Origin: Ignavibacteria bacterium
Lineage (GTDB): Bacteria; Bacteroidota; Ignavibacteria; Ignavibacteriales; Melioribacteraceae
Direction of reading: 5' to 3'
Length of the DNA stretch: 8,203 nucleotides
NCBI GenBank assembly: GCA_027347805.1
Contig: DAIEQP010000427.1
Location: forward strand, 1 to 8,203
Shown here: in pieces, positions 1 through 7,853 of the stretch
How the letters are laid out: each line of letters starts with the position of its first letter
How positions within the stretch are numbered: the stretch's first letter is position 1
Program-made: the position numbers and the translations under genes
The notes under the pieces: model-generated
What the model saw: only the letters and a program-made list of their open reading frames with translations
Databases searched by the model: none
What the model was told of the DNA's origin: nothing

Positions 1-2205
1 ATTTGGTTTGCTGCAGGATTTCTTGGTGTTGGAAAGTTTGACCGCAATGGAATAATATCGTGGTACCAGTGGGATTCTCGAAATCAATTTGGTGCTGTGG
101 CAGTTGATAAAGATGGTAAAGTATTTTGTGCAAGCGATAGAGCACTTTTCAAAATAGATAACAGTAAACTTGTAAAATTTAATAATGAAGACCCAAACCC
201 ATCACTAGTTAGAAAAATATTTTTTACAGCTGATGGGAAAATATATACAAGTTCAAGCACCTCATTATGTGTCTATAACGATAAAGGGAAATTCTTAAAA
301 CTGCTTGGTGATAAACCAAGGACTAACAGCTTTTATGGTTTATGTGAATTTGATGGGAAGCTTCTAATCGGAAAACCAGAAGGTTTATTTAGTCTTAAGA
401 ACGACAGATTTGAAGAATATCAATTAGGTTCACAATCAATACATCAAAAAATCTTTTTCATCGAAAAAGATAAAAAAGGCAACTTATGGTTGGGCACAGA
501 TGATGGTGTAATTATTTGGGATGGTAAAAACCTGAAAAAACATAGCAAAGAAAACGGTTTGATTGGGCGAGAAACTAACAGATCCGGCTTTTGTGCGGAT
601 TCATTTGGAAGAATTTGGATTGGAACCGAAAAGGGTGTATCTTGTTATTTACGTGAATATGATAATCATGAATTCAAACCGTCAATTATAAATGTTCAGT
701 TAACCGATCAATTCCAAAACAATTTTTCGATTGATTCGACCAAACACCAGGATATAAAATTATCATATAATCAGAATACTTTTAATCTCAGTTTCAATGC
801 AATATCTTTTCAAAATGAAGAAAAAATTGTATTCAGAGTTAAACTGGTAGGTTTTGAAGATTTACCGATTGAATTTTTTCATAGGAACATCATCAGATAC
901 ACAAATATTCCTCCCGGAACTTATTATTTTCAGATACAGGCAAAAAATTACAATGGCAATTGGAATAAAATTTATAAGTCGGCAAATTTTATAATAAGCC
1001 CTCCTTTTTATGAAACATGGTGGTTCTACATTTTACTTATCTTTCTCATAGGTGGAGTAATAACATGGATAATAAGTTATATATCCAAATCTAGATATTC
1101 GACCGAATTAGAAAAGCAGGTTAATATCCGCACATCAGAATTGATTGAGTCTGAAGCAAAAACTAGAGCAATCATTGAACACGCTCCATACTTAATAATG
1201 ATCATTTCCAAAGATTTTAGTATAAAATATTTGAACAAATCATCTTTACCATTTTCTGTAGAAAATTCTCCCGGCAGATCTTTCTTTGAATACTTTGGAG
1301 AAAGAGAAATAGATTCAATTAAAGCCAAACTTGACAATCTATTTAAGTATGGTTCACCAGTTCACTTTGAATACAATTTCAAAGAACAAACCGGCCGAGA
1401 AAATTGGATGGAATGCTATTTCAATCCGATAATGCAAATGAATTATTTTACTGAAGCAATTGGGATTTTTGTTGATAGAACTGAAATGAAATTAGCAGCA
1501 TATGAAAAAGAGTTAATTGACCAGGAGCGCAACGAAGCTTATAACATGCTTAAAAAAACCTTAGGAGAAAAAGAAGTTCTGTTAAAAGAAGTATATCACA
1601 GAGTTGGCAACAACCTGCAGGTAATATCTTCGCTTTTAAATTTGCAGGCATTCTATGTTGATAATAAAGAACTCTCAACACTTTATCAGGAAAGTTTGAA
1701 CAGGATTAAATCAATGTCTATGGTTCACGAAAGATTATACCAATCACAGAACCTGGATTGCATAACGCTGAATGAATATGTCACAAGATTATCGTCTTAC
1801 CTTTTCGAACGTTATGAAGTTTATAAATGTATTGATTTACAACTTGACCTTGATGATACAATTATTGAAGTTGATAAAGCAATTCCTATGGGTTTAATTA
1901 TAAATGAATTATTGACAACAGCCTTCAAAGAAATTTACGATTTGTATGGTGATATTGTGGAAAAGAAAAAAGTTTATTTATCAGCTAAACGAAATGGAAG
2001 TGATCTTAATTTAATTGTAGAATACAATCACATTATAGATGCGCAAACAAGACACAATGAAAAGACACTAGGAATTAGACTGACAGACCTGCTTGTGTCA
2101 CAACTGCAGGGCACTGTTCAATACTTATTTGAAGACGGCATAAAATATGTGATTCAATTTCCACTTAACGAAAAACGCAATGCAGAAGAAAATATTAATT
2201 GTTGA
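1..2205 (+). CDS. Propeller/Y_Y_Y membrane sensor histidine kinase of the HisKA_2 type, 5' partial
   Basis: The frame is open from base 1 and the first codons already read as a propeller blade (IWFAAGFLGVGKFD), so the true start lies outside the window; the GTG at 97 is internal. In visible codons: two-component-regulator propeller blades at about 1-222 (for example LWLGTDDGV, IWIGTEKGV), Y_Y_Y domain at about 226-335, a transmembrane helix at about 340-362 after FYETWW, PAS at about 388-495, a charged linker, the HisKA_2 H-box with His533 in KEVYHRVGNNLQ, and a HATPase-like domain to codon 734. By family, the propeller and Y_Y_Y part would sense a ligand outside the inner membrane and signal to the cytoplasmic kinase. 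The ATP site is odd: the second N-box Asn is Thr640 and the DxGxG box reads YNHII (675-679), although a G2-like TLGIRL remains. It may therefore be a pseudokinase. The gene overlaps the next by 26 bases, implying co-expression. No AraC-type output domain is attached. Confidence 0.9.
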   Translation: MWFAAGFLGVGKFDRNGIISWYQWDSRNQFGAVAVDKDGKVFCASDRALFKIDNSKLVKFNNEDPNPSLVRKIFFTADGKIYTSSSTSLCVYNDKGKFLKLLGDKPRTNSFYGLCEFDGKLLIGKPEGLFSLKNDRFEEYQLGSQSIHQKIFFIEKDKKGNLWLGTDDGVIIWDGKNLKKHSKENGLIGRETNRSGFCADSFGRIWIGTEKGVSCYLREYDNHEFKPSIINVQLTDQFQNNFSIDSTKHQDIKLSYNQNTFNLSFNAISFQNEEKIVFRVKLVGFEDLPIEFFHRNIIRYTNIPPGTYYFQIQAKNYNGNWNKIYKSANFIISPPFYETWWFYILLIFLIGGVITWIISYISKSRYSTELEKQVNIRTSELIESEAKTRAIIEHAPYLIMIISKDFSIKYLNKSSLPFSVENSPGRSFFEYFGEREIDSIKAKLDNLFKYGSPVHFEYNFKEQTGRENWMECYFNPIMQMNYFTEAIGIFVDRTEMKLAAYEKELIDQERNEAYNMLKKTLGEKEVLLKEVYHRVGNNLQVISSLLNLQAFYVDNKELSTLYQESLNRIKSMSMVHERLYQSQNLDCITLNEYVTRLSSYLFERYEVYKCIDLQLDLDDTIIEVDKAIPMGLIINELLTTAFKEIYDLYGDIVEKKKVYLSAKRNGSDLNLIVEYNHIIDAQTRHNEKTLGIRLTDLLVSQLQGTVQYLFEDGIKYVIQFPLNEKRNAEENINC

Positions 2206-4456
2206 AGATGAACCTATAATAGCGCTGGAACTTTCTGAAAGGTTGCAGCAATATGGTTATTTGATTTCAGGAATTGCCTCCAACGGATTGGAAGCGAGGA
2301 AAAAATTCAAAGAGAATACTACAGACTTAATTCTCCTTGATATTTCTTTAAAAGGAGATATAAACGGAATTGAACTTGCAGAAATAATAAGACAGACTTC
2401 TGACATACCGATCATTTACATTACTGCATTCTCCGATCAAGCAACATTAGCTAAGGCAAAATTAACGCAGCCATCCGGATTTTTGTTGAAGCCGTTTAAC
2501 CAGCGGGAACTTGAGACAACAATCGAGATTTCCTTATATAAATATGAGATGGAAAAGAAAATTAAGGAAAATGAACGGTGGTTGAATTATACTTTAAACG
2601 GAATTGGTGATGCAATAATTACAACAGATAAAAGCGGAATAATAAATTTTGCCAATTCATCTGCAGAGCAAATTATTGGCCTGCATAAAGAAAAAATGAT
2701 CGGCAATCCTGTCGATTCAATAATTAAGTTTCATGATGCAGTACTTCAGTTATCTCTTTCAAATACATCCTTATTTGAAATTTCTAATGAACCTGAGAAT
2801 TATACATTTTCAGAAACGGTGCTGATAAATCATCAGAATGAAAATATTTTTATTGAGTTCAAGACAAAACTTCTGCGTGATGATTTTGGAAATCTTACCG
2901 GCTGTGTTTTTGTTATACGTGATTTAACTGCGAAAAAGATTATCCAGGCCGCATTAAATAAAAGCGAAGAAAGGTATAAAGCTGTAATCGAACAAATTTC
3001 GGAAGGAATTATTATTTACGATTTCAAAACCAAAAAGGTAATTGAATCTAATAATGCTTATCGAAAGATGACTGGTTATACTGAAGAGGAACTATTAGAT
3101 CTGACAGTTAAGGAATTAGTATACGGAATAGATAACTTTATTGAAGATCTGGATTTAATACTTGAAAAAGAAAGGCAACTGCATGTCGGCGAAAGAATTG
3201 ATAAAAGAAAAGATGGCAGCCTTCTTGTTGTAGAAATTACTTCAAATCTTTTTGAACTTGATGGATTGGAAGTTCTTGTAGTTGTTGTTAGAGATATTAC
3301 AGAAAGAAAAAAGGCAGAAGAAGTAATTAGAGCATCAGAAGAAAAACTAAGAACTCTTTTTGATACTATGGCTCAGGGCGTTATTTACCAGGATGCTTCA
3401 GGTTCGGTAGTGTCTGCTAACCAGGCTGCATGTAAAATTCTTGGAGTAAGCATTAAAGATTTATTAGGATCGTATGGCGCAAGTTCAAAGTGGAAATCAA
3501 TTCATGAAGATGGAAGTTTGTTAAATATAGATGATCATCCATCAAACATTGCGCTAAAAACCGGCAAACAGATTATTGGCAAAACAATGGGAGTATTCAA
3601 TCAGATTGAACAAAAATATAAATGGATTACAGTTTCTTGCATCCCATATATTAAACCTGATGAAGAATATCCTTCAAGCGTTTATACAACTTTTACAGAC
3701 ATAACCGATCTCAAGAATTCCGAAGAAGCATTAAAAAAATATGGGGAAGAACTGAAACATATGATTGCAACAAAAGATAGATTCTTTTCTATTGTTGCTC
3801 ACGATTTGAAAAGTCCATTTCTGGGTCTGCTAGGTTTTACAAGTGCGCTTCATGAAGATTATGATCAATTCGAAACAGCACAGATAAAACGCTACATTGG
3901 AAACATTAATAAAGCAACAAGAAATATCTACAGCTTAATTCAGAACTTATTAGAATGGAGCCGACTGCAAACAAATAAATTCGATCTAAACATTGCCGAA
4001 ATAGACTTGTTTCAGATCGCCGAATATTCAATTAACCTTCTTAGTTCAAATGCCGCAAGCAAAGAAATTAAAATAAAGAACCTGCTTCCCCATTCAGAAA
4101 TAATACTTGCTGATGAAAGGATTCTTGATTCAGTATTCTCAAATTTGATTTCGAATGCTATTAAGTTTTCAAAACGCGGTGACGAGATTACATTATCGGC
4201 GTCTTATTCAAATGACTTCATTGAAATATGTGTTACAGATAATGGTATAGGAATGGATGAAGAACGCCTTAATGAACTGTTTAGACTAGATGTAACTGTA
4301 TCTTCTCGCGGTACAGAAGGTGAAGTTGGAACCGGGCTTGGTCTGGTTTTATGCAACGAATTAATTGAAAAGCTTAATGGCAGAATGAGAGTGGAAAGTA
4401 AACCTGGAATAGGAAGTAAATTTTGTTTTACTGTCCAGCGGAATTTAATTGTTTAG
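2180..4456 (+). CDS. Hybrid histidine kinase, REC-PAS-PAS-PAS-HisKA-HATPase, soluble
   Basis: This 758-residue protein has no membrane segment. The receiver (about 1-120) has the acidic pair E9/D10, phosphoacceptor D54, T82 and K104. PAS domains follow at about 131-252, 262-378 and 386-512, the first two ending in RDLT and RDITERKKAE motifs. HisKA has H541 in VAHDLKSPF. The HATPase has N655/N659, DNGIG at 687-691 and GTGLGL at 717-722, so every expected catalytic feature is present. The ATG at 2180 puts KKILIVEDE at the normal receiver N terminus, which supports this start even though it lies inside the upstream gene and has no clear ribosome site. With the receiver first, phosphorylation of D54, plausibly by the upstream sensor, would control its own kinase. 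The final target regulator is not in this window. Alternatively D54 is phosphorylated by H541 as an internal relay. Confidence 0.93.
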   Translation: MQKKILIVEDEPIIALELSERLQQYGYLISGIASNGLEARKKFKENTTDLILLDISLKGDINGIELAEIIRQTSDIPIIYITAFSDQATLAKAKLTQPSGFLLKPFNQRELETTIEISLYKYEMEKKIKENERWLNYTLNGIGDAIITTDKSGIINFANSSAEQIIGLHKEKMIGNPVDSIIKFHDAVLQLSLSNTSLFEISNEPENYTFSETVLINHQNENIFIEFKTKLLRDDFGNLTGCVFVIRDLTAKKIIQAALNKSEERYKAVIEQISEGIIIYDFKTKKVIESNNAYRKMTGYTEEELLDLTVKELVYGIDNFIEDLDLILEKERQLHVGERIDKRKDGSLLVVEITSNLFELDGLEVLVVVVRDITERKKAEEVIRASEEKLRTLFDTMAQGVIYQDASGSVVSANQAACKILGVSIKDLLGSYGASSKWKSIHEDGSLLNIDDHPSNIALKTGKQIIGKTMGVFNQIEQKYKWITVSCIPYIKPDEEYPSSVYTTFTDITDLKNSEEALKKYGEELKHMIATKDRFFSIVAHDLKSPFLGLLGFTSALHEDYDQFETAQIKRYIGNINKATRNIYSLIQNLLEWSRLQTNKFDLNIAEIDLFQIAEYSINLLSSNAASKEIKIKNLLPHSEIILADERILDSVFSNLISNAIKFSKRGDEITLSASYSNDFIEICVTDNGIGMDEERLNELFRLDVTVSSRGTEGEVGTGLGLVLCNELIEKLNGRMRVESKPGIGSKFCFTVQRNLIV

Positions 4457-5387
4457 ACTGAATTGCTTCTATAATAATTCCCTCTTTAATTGAATATCCT
4501 GGAGCTATAATTTTTTCAAGATTGAGTTCTTCGAATAATTCATCAATTATCAAAACTCCAGCTGGAATTATATCTGCACGTTTTAAGTCCAATCCATTAA
4601 TTTTTTGTCTTTCTTCAAGTGATTTACTCCCAAGAACAATTTTTTTAACTTTTTGGAAGTTCTCAAAAGAAATTTGATAATCATTAAGAACCTGGAAATG
4701 ATGTTCTCGCATGTAAACATTTTTTTCAATTAACCAGCTTAGAGAAGTTACAGTACCACCAATCCCAAAACATTCCTTAAAATCAAAATCACTTATTTCT
4801 TTCTTGATATTGCCGATCAACAGTTTAATCTCTTCCCTGCACTTTTCAATTCTTTTTTCTGTAATTAATAAATCGGGGAAAAACTGGTTTGTCATTCTGA
4901 CAGCTCCAAGCTGCAAACTACTTTTGAAAACTATTTCATCTTTTTTGCCAATAATCAGTTCAAGACTACCACCGCCTAAATCAAATACAAGTACATGCTG
5001 ATCAAGATTTTCTTTTTTATATAAAGCTGCTTTAAACGAAAGTGATGCTTCTTCTTCGCCGGATAATATTTTTATTTTAATGCCGGTATCATTTAATATC
5101 CTTGCACATACTTCTTCTCTATTCTCAGAATCACGCAGCGCACTCGTAGCAACTGCATTTACTTCAGCACCATACTTATTACAAATTCCAGAAAACTGTT
5201 TTAAGAGTGCGGAAGCTTCTTTTATTTTATCATCGCTGATTTTGAAGTTGGTAAAATCGTTTTCCCGCAATCTTAATACTGCTCTTTCGTGATGAATAGT
5301 TTGGAAAGAATTGGCGTTAACTTTTGCAATTAAAAGATGAAAAGAATTAGTTCCTATGTCGATTGCAGCTATATGCTTTTCGTTCAT
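4428..5387 (-). CDS. Ppx/GppA family phosphatase (exopolyphosphatase or pppGpp phosphatase)
   Basis: This 319-residue cytoplasmic protein has the ASKHA fold of the Ppx/GppA family, which releases phosphate from polyphosphate chains or converts pppGpp to ppGpp. Visible motifs are the first phosphate loop AIDIGTNSFHLLIA (8-21), the SGEEEA catalytic-glutamate segment (109-114), the second phosphate loop FDLGGGSLEL (135-144), GIGGT (208-212), RADIIPAG (270-277) and GYSIKEG (297-303). The length fits the short forms without the C-terminal HD-like domain of E. coli Ppx and GppA. Sequence alone does not separate the two activities, so no symbol is given. Its ATG overlaps the glycosyltransferase stop in an ATGA junction, indicating translational coupling; no Shine-Dalgarno sequence is visible. 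It is the last gene of the - strand run, and its 3' end overlaps the convergent hybrid kinase gene by 29 bases. Confidence 0.92.
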   Translation of the reverse strand: MNEKHIAAIDIGTNSFHLLIAKVNANSFQTIHHERAVLRLRENDFTNFKISDDKIKEASALLKQFSGICNKYGAEVNAVATSALRDSENREEVCARILNDTGIKIKILSGEEEASLSFKAALYKKENLDQHVLVFDLGGGSLELIIGKKDEIVFKSSLQLGAVRMTNQFFPDLLITEKRIEKCREEIKLLIGNIKKEISDFDFKECFGIGGTVTSLSWLIEKNVYMREHHFQVLNDYQISFENFQKVKKIVLGSKSLEERQKINGLDLKRADIIPAGVLIIDELFEELNLEKIIAPGYSIKEGIIIEAIQSKQLNSAGQ

Positions 5388-6478
5388 CGAGTCAAAGATT
5401 TATCTAATATAAATTGAGCAAGTTTAAATACATCATCAACCGAAATATCATCAATCAATTCTGATTTCCGGATAAAATATTTATTCTCGCCTACTGGGGC
5501 CCAGTTGAAAGGATTTGTCTGTCCAAAAAGTGAAATCTGAGGTGTTCTAAGTGTTCCTGCAACATGCATCACACCAGTATCGTTTGTAATGAATAAGCTG
5601 CTCTTCTCAATAATTGCAGCCAGAAAAGAAATTCCTGTAATGTAAAATCCAACTTGAGTGCTGCAATTTTGCTTCATATAATCTAGCTGTTCTTTATCAG
5701 CATCGCTGCCTGTTAAATAAAACTTTGCATTATATTTTTCATTTAACATTCCAATGAGTTTTATATATTTATCCAGCGACCACCTGTTTTGCGGTTTTGC
5801 CGCACCAATATGTAACCCAATCAGAAGTTCATTATCCTGCTTACCAAGTGATTTTATATAATCTTTTGCATAATTCCTGTCTTCATTATTAAAAATTACA
5901 ATTGAAGAAAAATCTCTAGTTGAAATTCCAAATTGTCTAACTATATCCTGAATAAAATCGGAAACATGGGCATCAGGATATTTCCTCCAGTCCAGGTTTA
6001 TTCTGTAATTAAATAATTTCTTCAGAGAATTATTTTTCCCGGATAATGATTTTGGACCAATTTTTATTTTGGCATCTGAGAGGGCTGCGAAAATACAACT
6101 TGTATTTGAAATTGCTACGGTTACAGGAACAATTGAAACATCATATTTGTCTTTTAATATTTTTCGTAAACTGGTACGGTATTCCGAATTGAATATTTTA
6201 TTTTTTTCAAAAACAAATAATCTGTCGACAAATGGATTTTTTTCAAGAGCTCTATAATTTGTTTGACTGGCAATAACAGTTATTTCACATTCGGGATATT
6301 TTTCTTTTATAGCTCTAAAGAGAGGGACTGTTGCAAGCATATCTCCAAACTGATTATGCTGTCTTATAATTAAAAATTTGCGGGGTAGACCAAGATTGTT
6401 ATCGGATTTTTCTTCTACTGAAAGGAAAAGATTAATAAAAGAAGAAAATATATTTCTGTAGATTGATCGGAAATTCAT
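5384..6478 (-). CDS. Glycosyltransferase family 9 protein, ADP-heptose:LPS heptosyltransferase-like
   Basis: This 364-residue GT-B fold protein should transfer a sugar from a nucleotide donor to lipopolysaccharide core or a related surface glycan at the cytoplasmic face of the inner membrane. The N-terminal domain has IIRQHNQFGDMLATVPLFRAI, cut here to its key part GDMLATVP (45-52), where D46 aligns with the catalytic Asp of WaaC. The C-terminal donor domain starts at LLIGLHIGAAKPQNRWS (218-234) and carries NDTGVMHVAG (299-308), the donor-binding DTG motif, then SLFGQTNPFNWAP. An N-terminal stretch of about 20 residues, rich in aromatic and hydrophobic residues, may be a membrane-association helix. 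The donor sugar and acceptor cannot be read from the sequence, so no waa symbol is given. It lies 6 bases after the small membrane protein gene and overlaps the Ppx/GppA gene by 4 bases. Confidence 0.9.
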   Translation of the reverse strand: MNFRSIYRNIFSSFINLFLSVEEKSDNNLGLPRKFLIIRQHNQFGDMLATVPLFRAIKEKYPECEITVIASQTNYRALEKNPFVDRLFVFEKNKIFNSEYRTSLRKILKDKYDVSIVPVTVAISNTSCIFAALSDAKIKIGPKSLSGKNNSLKKLFNYRINLDWRKYPDAHVSDFIQDIVRQFGISTRDFSSIVIFNNEDRNYAKDYIKSLGKQDNELLIGLHIGAAKPQNRWSLDKYIKLIGMLNEKYNAKFYLTGSDADKEQLDYMKQNCSTQVGFYITGISFLAAIIEKSSLFITNDTGVMHVAGTLRTPQISLFGQTNPFNWAPVGENKYFIRKSELIDDISVDDVFKLAQFILDKSLTR

Positions 6479-6484
6479 TAAGGA

Positions 6485-6694
6485 CTACTTTGATTCATTG
6501 TTCGATTTTAGTTCTTCAAACTGCGCTTCAATGATATCCTTTTTATCAATATTGATTTTGCTGTTCACATTTCGCTTTGGCGGATTAACAGATTCACGAG
6601 TATCATCATTCTTTAAAACCTGCATTACATTTCTAATAACTTTTGAAACGATATAAAAAATAAGTCCCCAAATTATTAATCTTAATAAACTCAA
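6485..6694 (-). CDS. Small single-pass membrane-anchored protein of unknown function
   Basis: This is a 69-residue protein. Residues 4-20 (LRLIIWGLIFYIVSKVI) form one hydrophobic segment, followed by basic residues and a hydrophilic tail that ends in an acidic segment, IIEAQFEELKSN. The architecture is an N-terminal anchor with a short, probably cytoplasmic, tail. I do not recognise the family with confidence; it resembles small anchored proteins of the DUF4834 kind in Bacteroidota, which is a guess. The start is TTG at 6694, chosen because a GAGAGG ribosome site lies 6 bases upstream and because it begins just before the hydrophobic segment. The gene sits 2 bases after the deoxynucleoside kinase stop and 6 bases before the glycosyltransferase start. 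This tight placement, together with normal coding character, argues that it is real. Confidence 0.75.
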   Translation of the reverse strand: MSLLRLIIWGLIFYIVSKVIRNVMQVLKNDDTRESVNPPKRNVNSKINIDKKDIIEAQFEELKSNNESK

Positions 6695-6696
6695 AT

Positions 6697-7341
6697 TTAT
6701 CCTCTCGGTTCCGGATTAAAATATTCAATAAAGCCCCTGTCTTCCCTAAAAATCTGATTATATAATTCATTGAAATCATCGTTATTATTAACGAAATCAA
6801 TATCTGTAGTGTTTACAATCAATAAAGGAGAATTATTATACTTAAAAAAGAAATTATTATAAGATTCAGAAAGTTCAGCAAGATATTGACGGGTTAGATT
6901 CTTTTCGAAATTTCTTCCTCGAAGTTTAATATTTGACATCAGTCTATCAATTCCAGCCTGAAGAAAAATTACTAGATCAGGTTTTGGAATATCCCGTTCC
7001 AGCAGAGGGAAAATCGATTCGTATAATTTCAATTCTTCCTCGCTAAGATTTAAATATGCAAATATTTTATCCTTATCAAAGATATAATCGGATACTGTAA
7101 TGTTCGCAAATAAATCCTGCTGCTTTAACTGCTGCTGCTGTTTGTACCTGTTAATTAAGAAGAACATTTGAGTTTGGAATGCAAATCTTTTCCTATCGTC
7201 ATAGAATTTTTCAAGGAAAGGATTCTCTTCAAATTGTTCCATAATTAATTTTGCATTCAATTTTTCCGAAAGCATCTGGGCCAAAGAAGATTTGCCTGCT
7301 CCAATTACTCCTTCGATTGCTATGTAACGTAATTCTGCCAA
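6697..7341 (-). CDS. Deoxynucleoside kinase (dAK/dGK/dCK family)
   Basis: This 214-residue cytoplasmic salvage enzyme phosphorylates a deoxynucleoside to its 5'-monophosphate with a nucleoside triphosphate. The P-loop is GVIGAGKSSL (11-20). E35 in EQFEENPFLEKFY is the likely general base, as in the bacterial members. FQTQMFFLINRYKQQ (55-69) and VSDYIFDKDKIFA (83-95) are typical of the bacterial dAK/dGK branch, and the LID arginines sit in RGRNFEKN (141-148). Substrate preference cannot be assigned. The start is forced: an in-frame TGA (7345-7347) lies two codons before the TTG at 7341, and the next methionine (residue 23) falls after the P-loop. The ATG at 7348 is out of frame. A partial Shine-Dalgarno match, GAGATGA, lies just upstream. 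The gene is 8 bases after folK, so salvage of DNA precursors is co-transcribed with folate synthesis, which supplies thymidylate. Confidence 0.9.
   Translation of the reverse strand: MAELRYIAIEGVIGAGKSSLAQMLSEKLNAKLIMEQFEENPFLEKFYDDRKRFAFQTQMFFLINRYKQQQQLKQQDLFANITVSDYIFDKDKIFAYLNLSEEELKLYESIFPLLERDIPKPDLVIFLQAGIDRLMSNIKLRGRNFEKNLTRQYLAELSESYNNFFFKYNNSPLLIVNTTDIDFVNNNDDFNELYNQIFREDRGFIEYFNPEPRG
6701..6706 (-). promoter_or_regulatory. Shine-Dalgarno sequence for the small membrane protein
   Basis: GAGAGG on the - strand ends 6 bases before the TTG codon at 6694. It lies within the last codons of the deoxynucleoside kinase gene (the Arg-Gly before its stop). It decides the choice of a TTG start for the small gene and points to coupling of its translation to the kinase. 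Confidence 0.5.
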
Positions 7342-7349
7342 AGGTCATC

Positions 7350-7853
7350 TCACAATAATGAATCAGCAATTTTCTGAACTATAAATGTTTCAGTTAAATC
7401 ATAATTTATTTCATGAATTTTTTTCTTTAATACGGGATGTTTAAAGTCTGCAGCAATTTCAAGCAGCGGAGTCAGAACAAAATCGCGATGTGCATATTCT
7501 TTATGCGGAATTGTAATAAATTCACCATTATAAACTAATTCGTTGTAAAAAATAATATCAACATCCAATTCCCTTGGTGCGTTTGGAATATGAACAGCAT
7601 CTCTGCCTGCTTTAGTTTCTATTGACTTAATTAAATAAAAGAGATCAAAAAAACCAAGCAATGTTTCAATTTCTATAACTGCATTGTAAAAATTATCCTG
7701 GCTTAAATTTCCCAAAGGTCTTGTTTCATAAACCGAAGAGGACTTTAATACACGGCATTTGCTGTTTTCCTTAAACTGCTCTACAGCAAATTTAAGATGA
7801 GCCATTTTATCCCCAATATTCGATCCAAGACCAAGATAGATTTTATCAACCAT
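7350..7853 (-). CDS. folK: 2-amino-4-hydroxy-6-hydroxymethyldihydropteridine pyrophosphokinase (HPPK)
   Basis: HPPK transfers pyrophosphate from ATP to 6-hydroxymethyl-7,8-dihydropterin, the step after FolB in folate synthesis. The 167-residue length is normal. Visible motifs are YLGLGSNIGD (6-15), SSSVYETRPLG (38-48), QDNFYNAVIEIET (52-64), AGRDA (82-86), PRELDVDI (93-100) with the Mg-binding D97 and D99, and IPHKEYAHRDFVLTPLLEIA (115-134) with H117 and R123. With an offset of 2 these match E. coli R82, R92, D95, D97, H115 and R121. The E. coli loop residues R84 and W89 are Ala86 and Asn91 here. The ATG at 7853 lies within folB, giving an 8-base overlap, and has an extended Shine-Dalgarno sequence upstream. 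Confidence 0.95.
   Translation of the reverse strand: MVDKIYLGLGSNIGDKMAHLKFAVEQFKENSKCRVLKSSSVYETRPLGNLSQDNFYNAVIEIETLLGFFDLFYLIKSIETKAGRDAVHIPNAPRELDVDIIFYNELVYNGEFITIPHKEYAHRDFVLTPLLEIAADFKHPVLKKKIHEINYDLTETFIVQKIADSLL

Noticed and set aside
97..99. GTG as the start of the sensor kinase
   Set aside because: The frame is open to base 1 and the upstream codons encode another propeller blade, so the gene is truncated by the window edge.
1077..1337. 86-codon open frame on the - strand inside the sensor kinase gene
   Set aside because: It lies wholly opposite the PAS-coding part of the first gene, has no recognisable domain and no ribosome site, and is explained by the codon bias of the sense strand.
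4380..4500. Bidirectional terminator at the convergent junction
   Set aside because: I looked for a GC-rich inverted repeat next to a T-run on either strand and saw none.
4804..5292. Open frames on the + strand of 65 codons (4804-5001) and 70 codons (5080-5292) opposite the Ppx/GppA gene
   Set aside because: Both are antisense to well-conserved Ppx/GppA motifs, and their serine- and leucine-rich translations look like reverse-complement shadows.
4428..5387. Functional link between the signalling pair and Ppx/GppA (a stringent-response circuit)
   Set aside because: The genes are on opposite strands in separate transcription units; adjacency by convergence is weak evidence of shared function.
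6069..6257. 62-codon + strand open frame opposite the glycosyltransferase gene
   Set aside because: It is antisense to a conserved coding region and has no initiation signal or domain.
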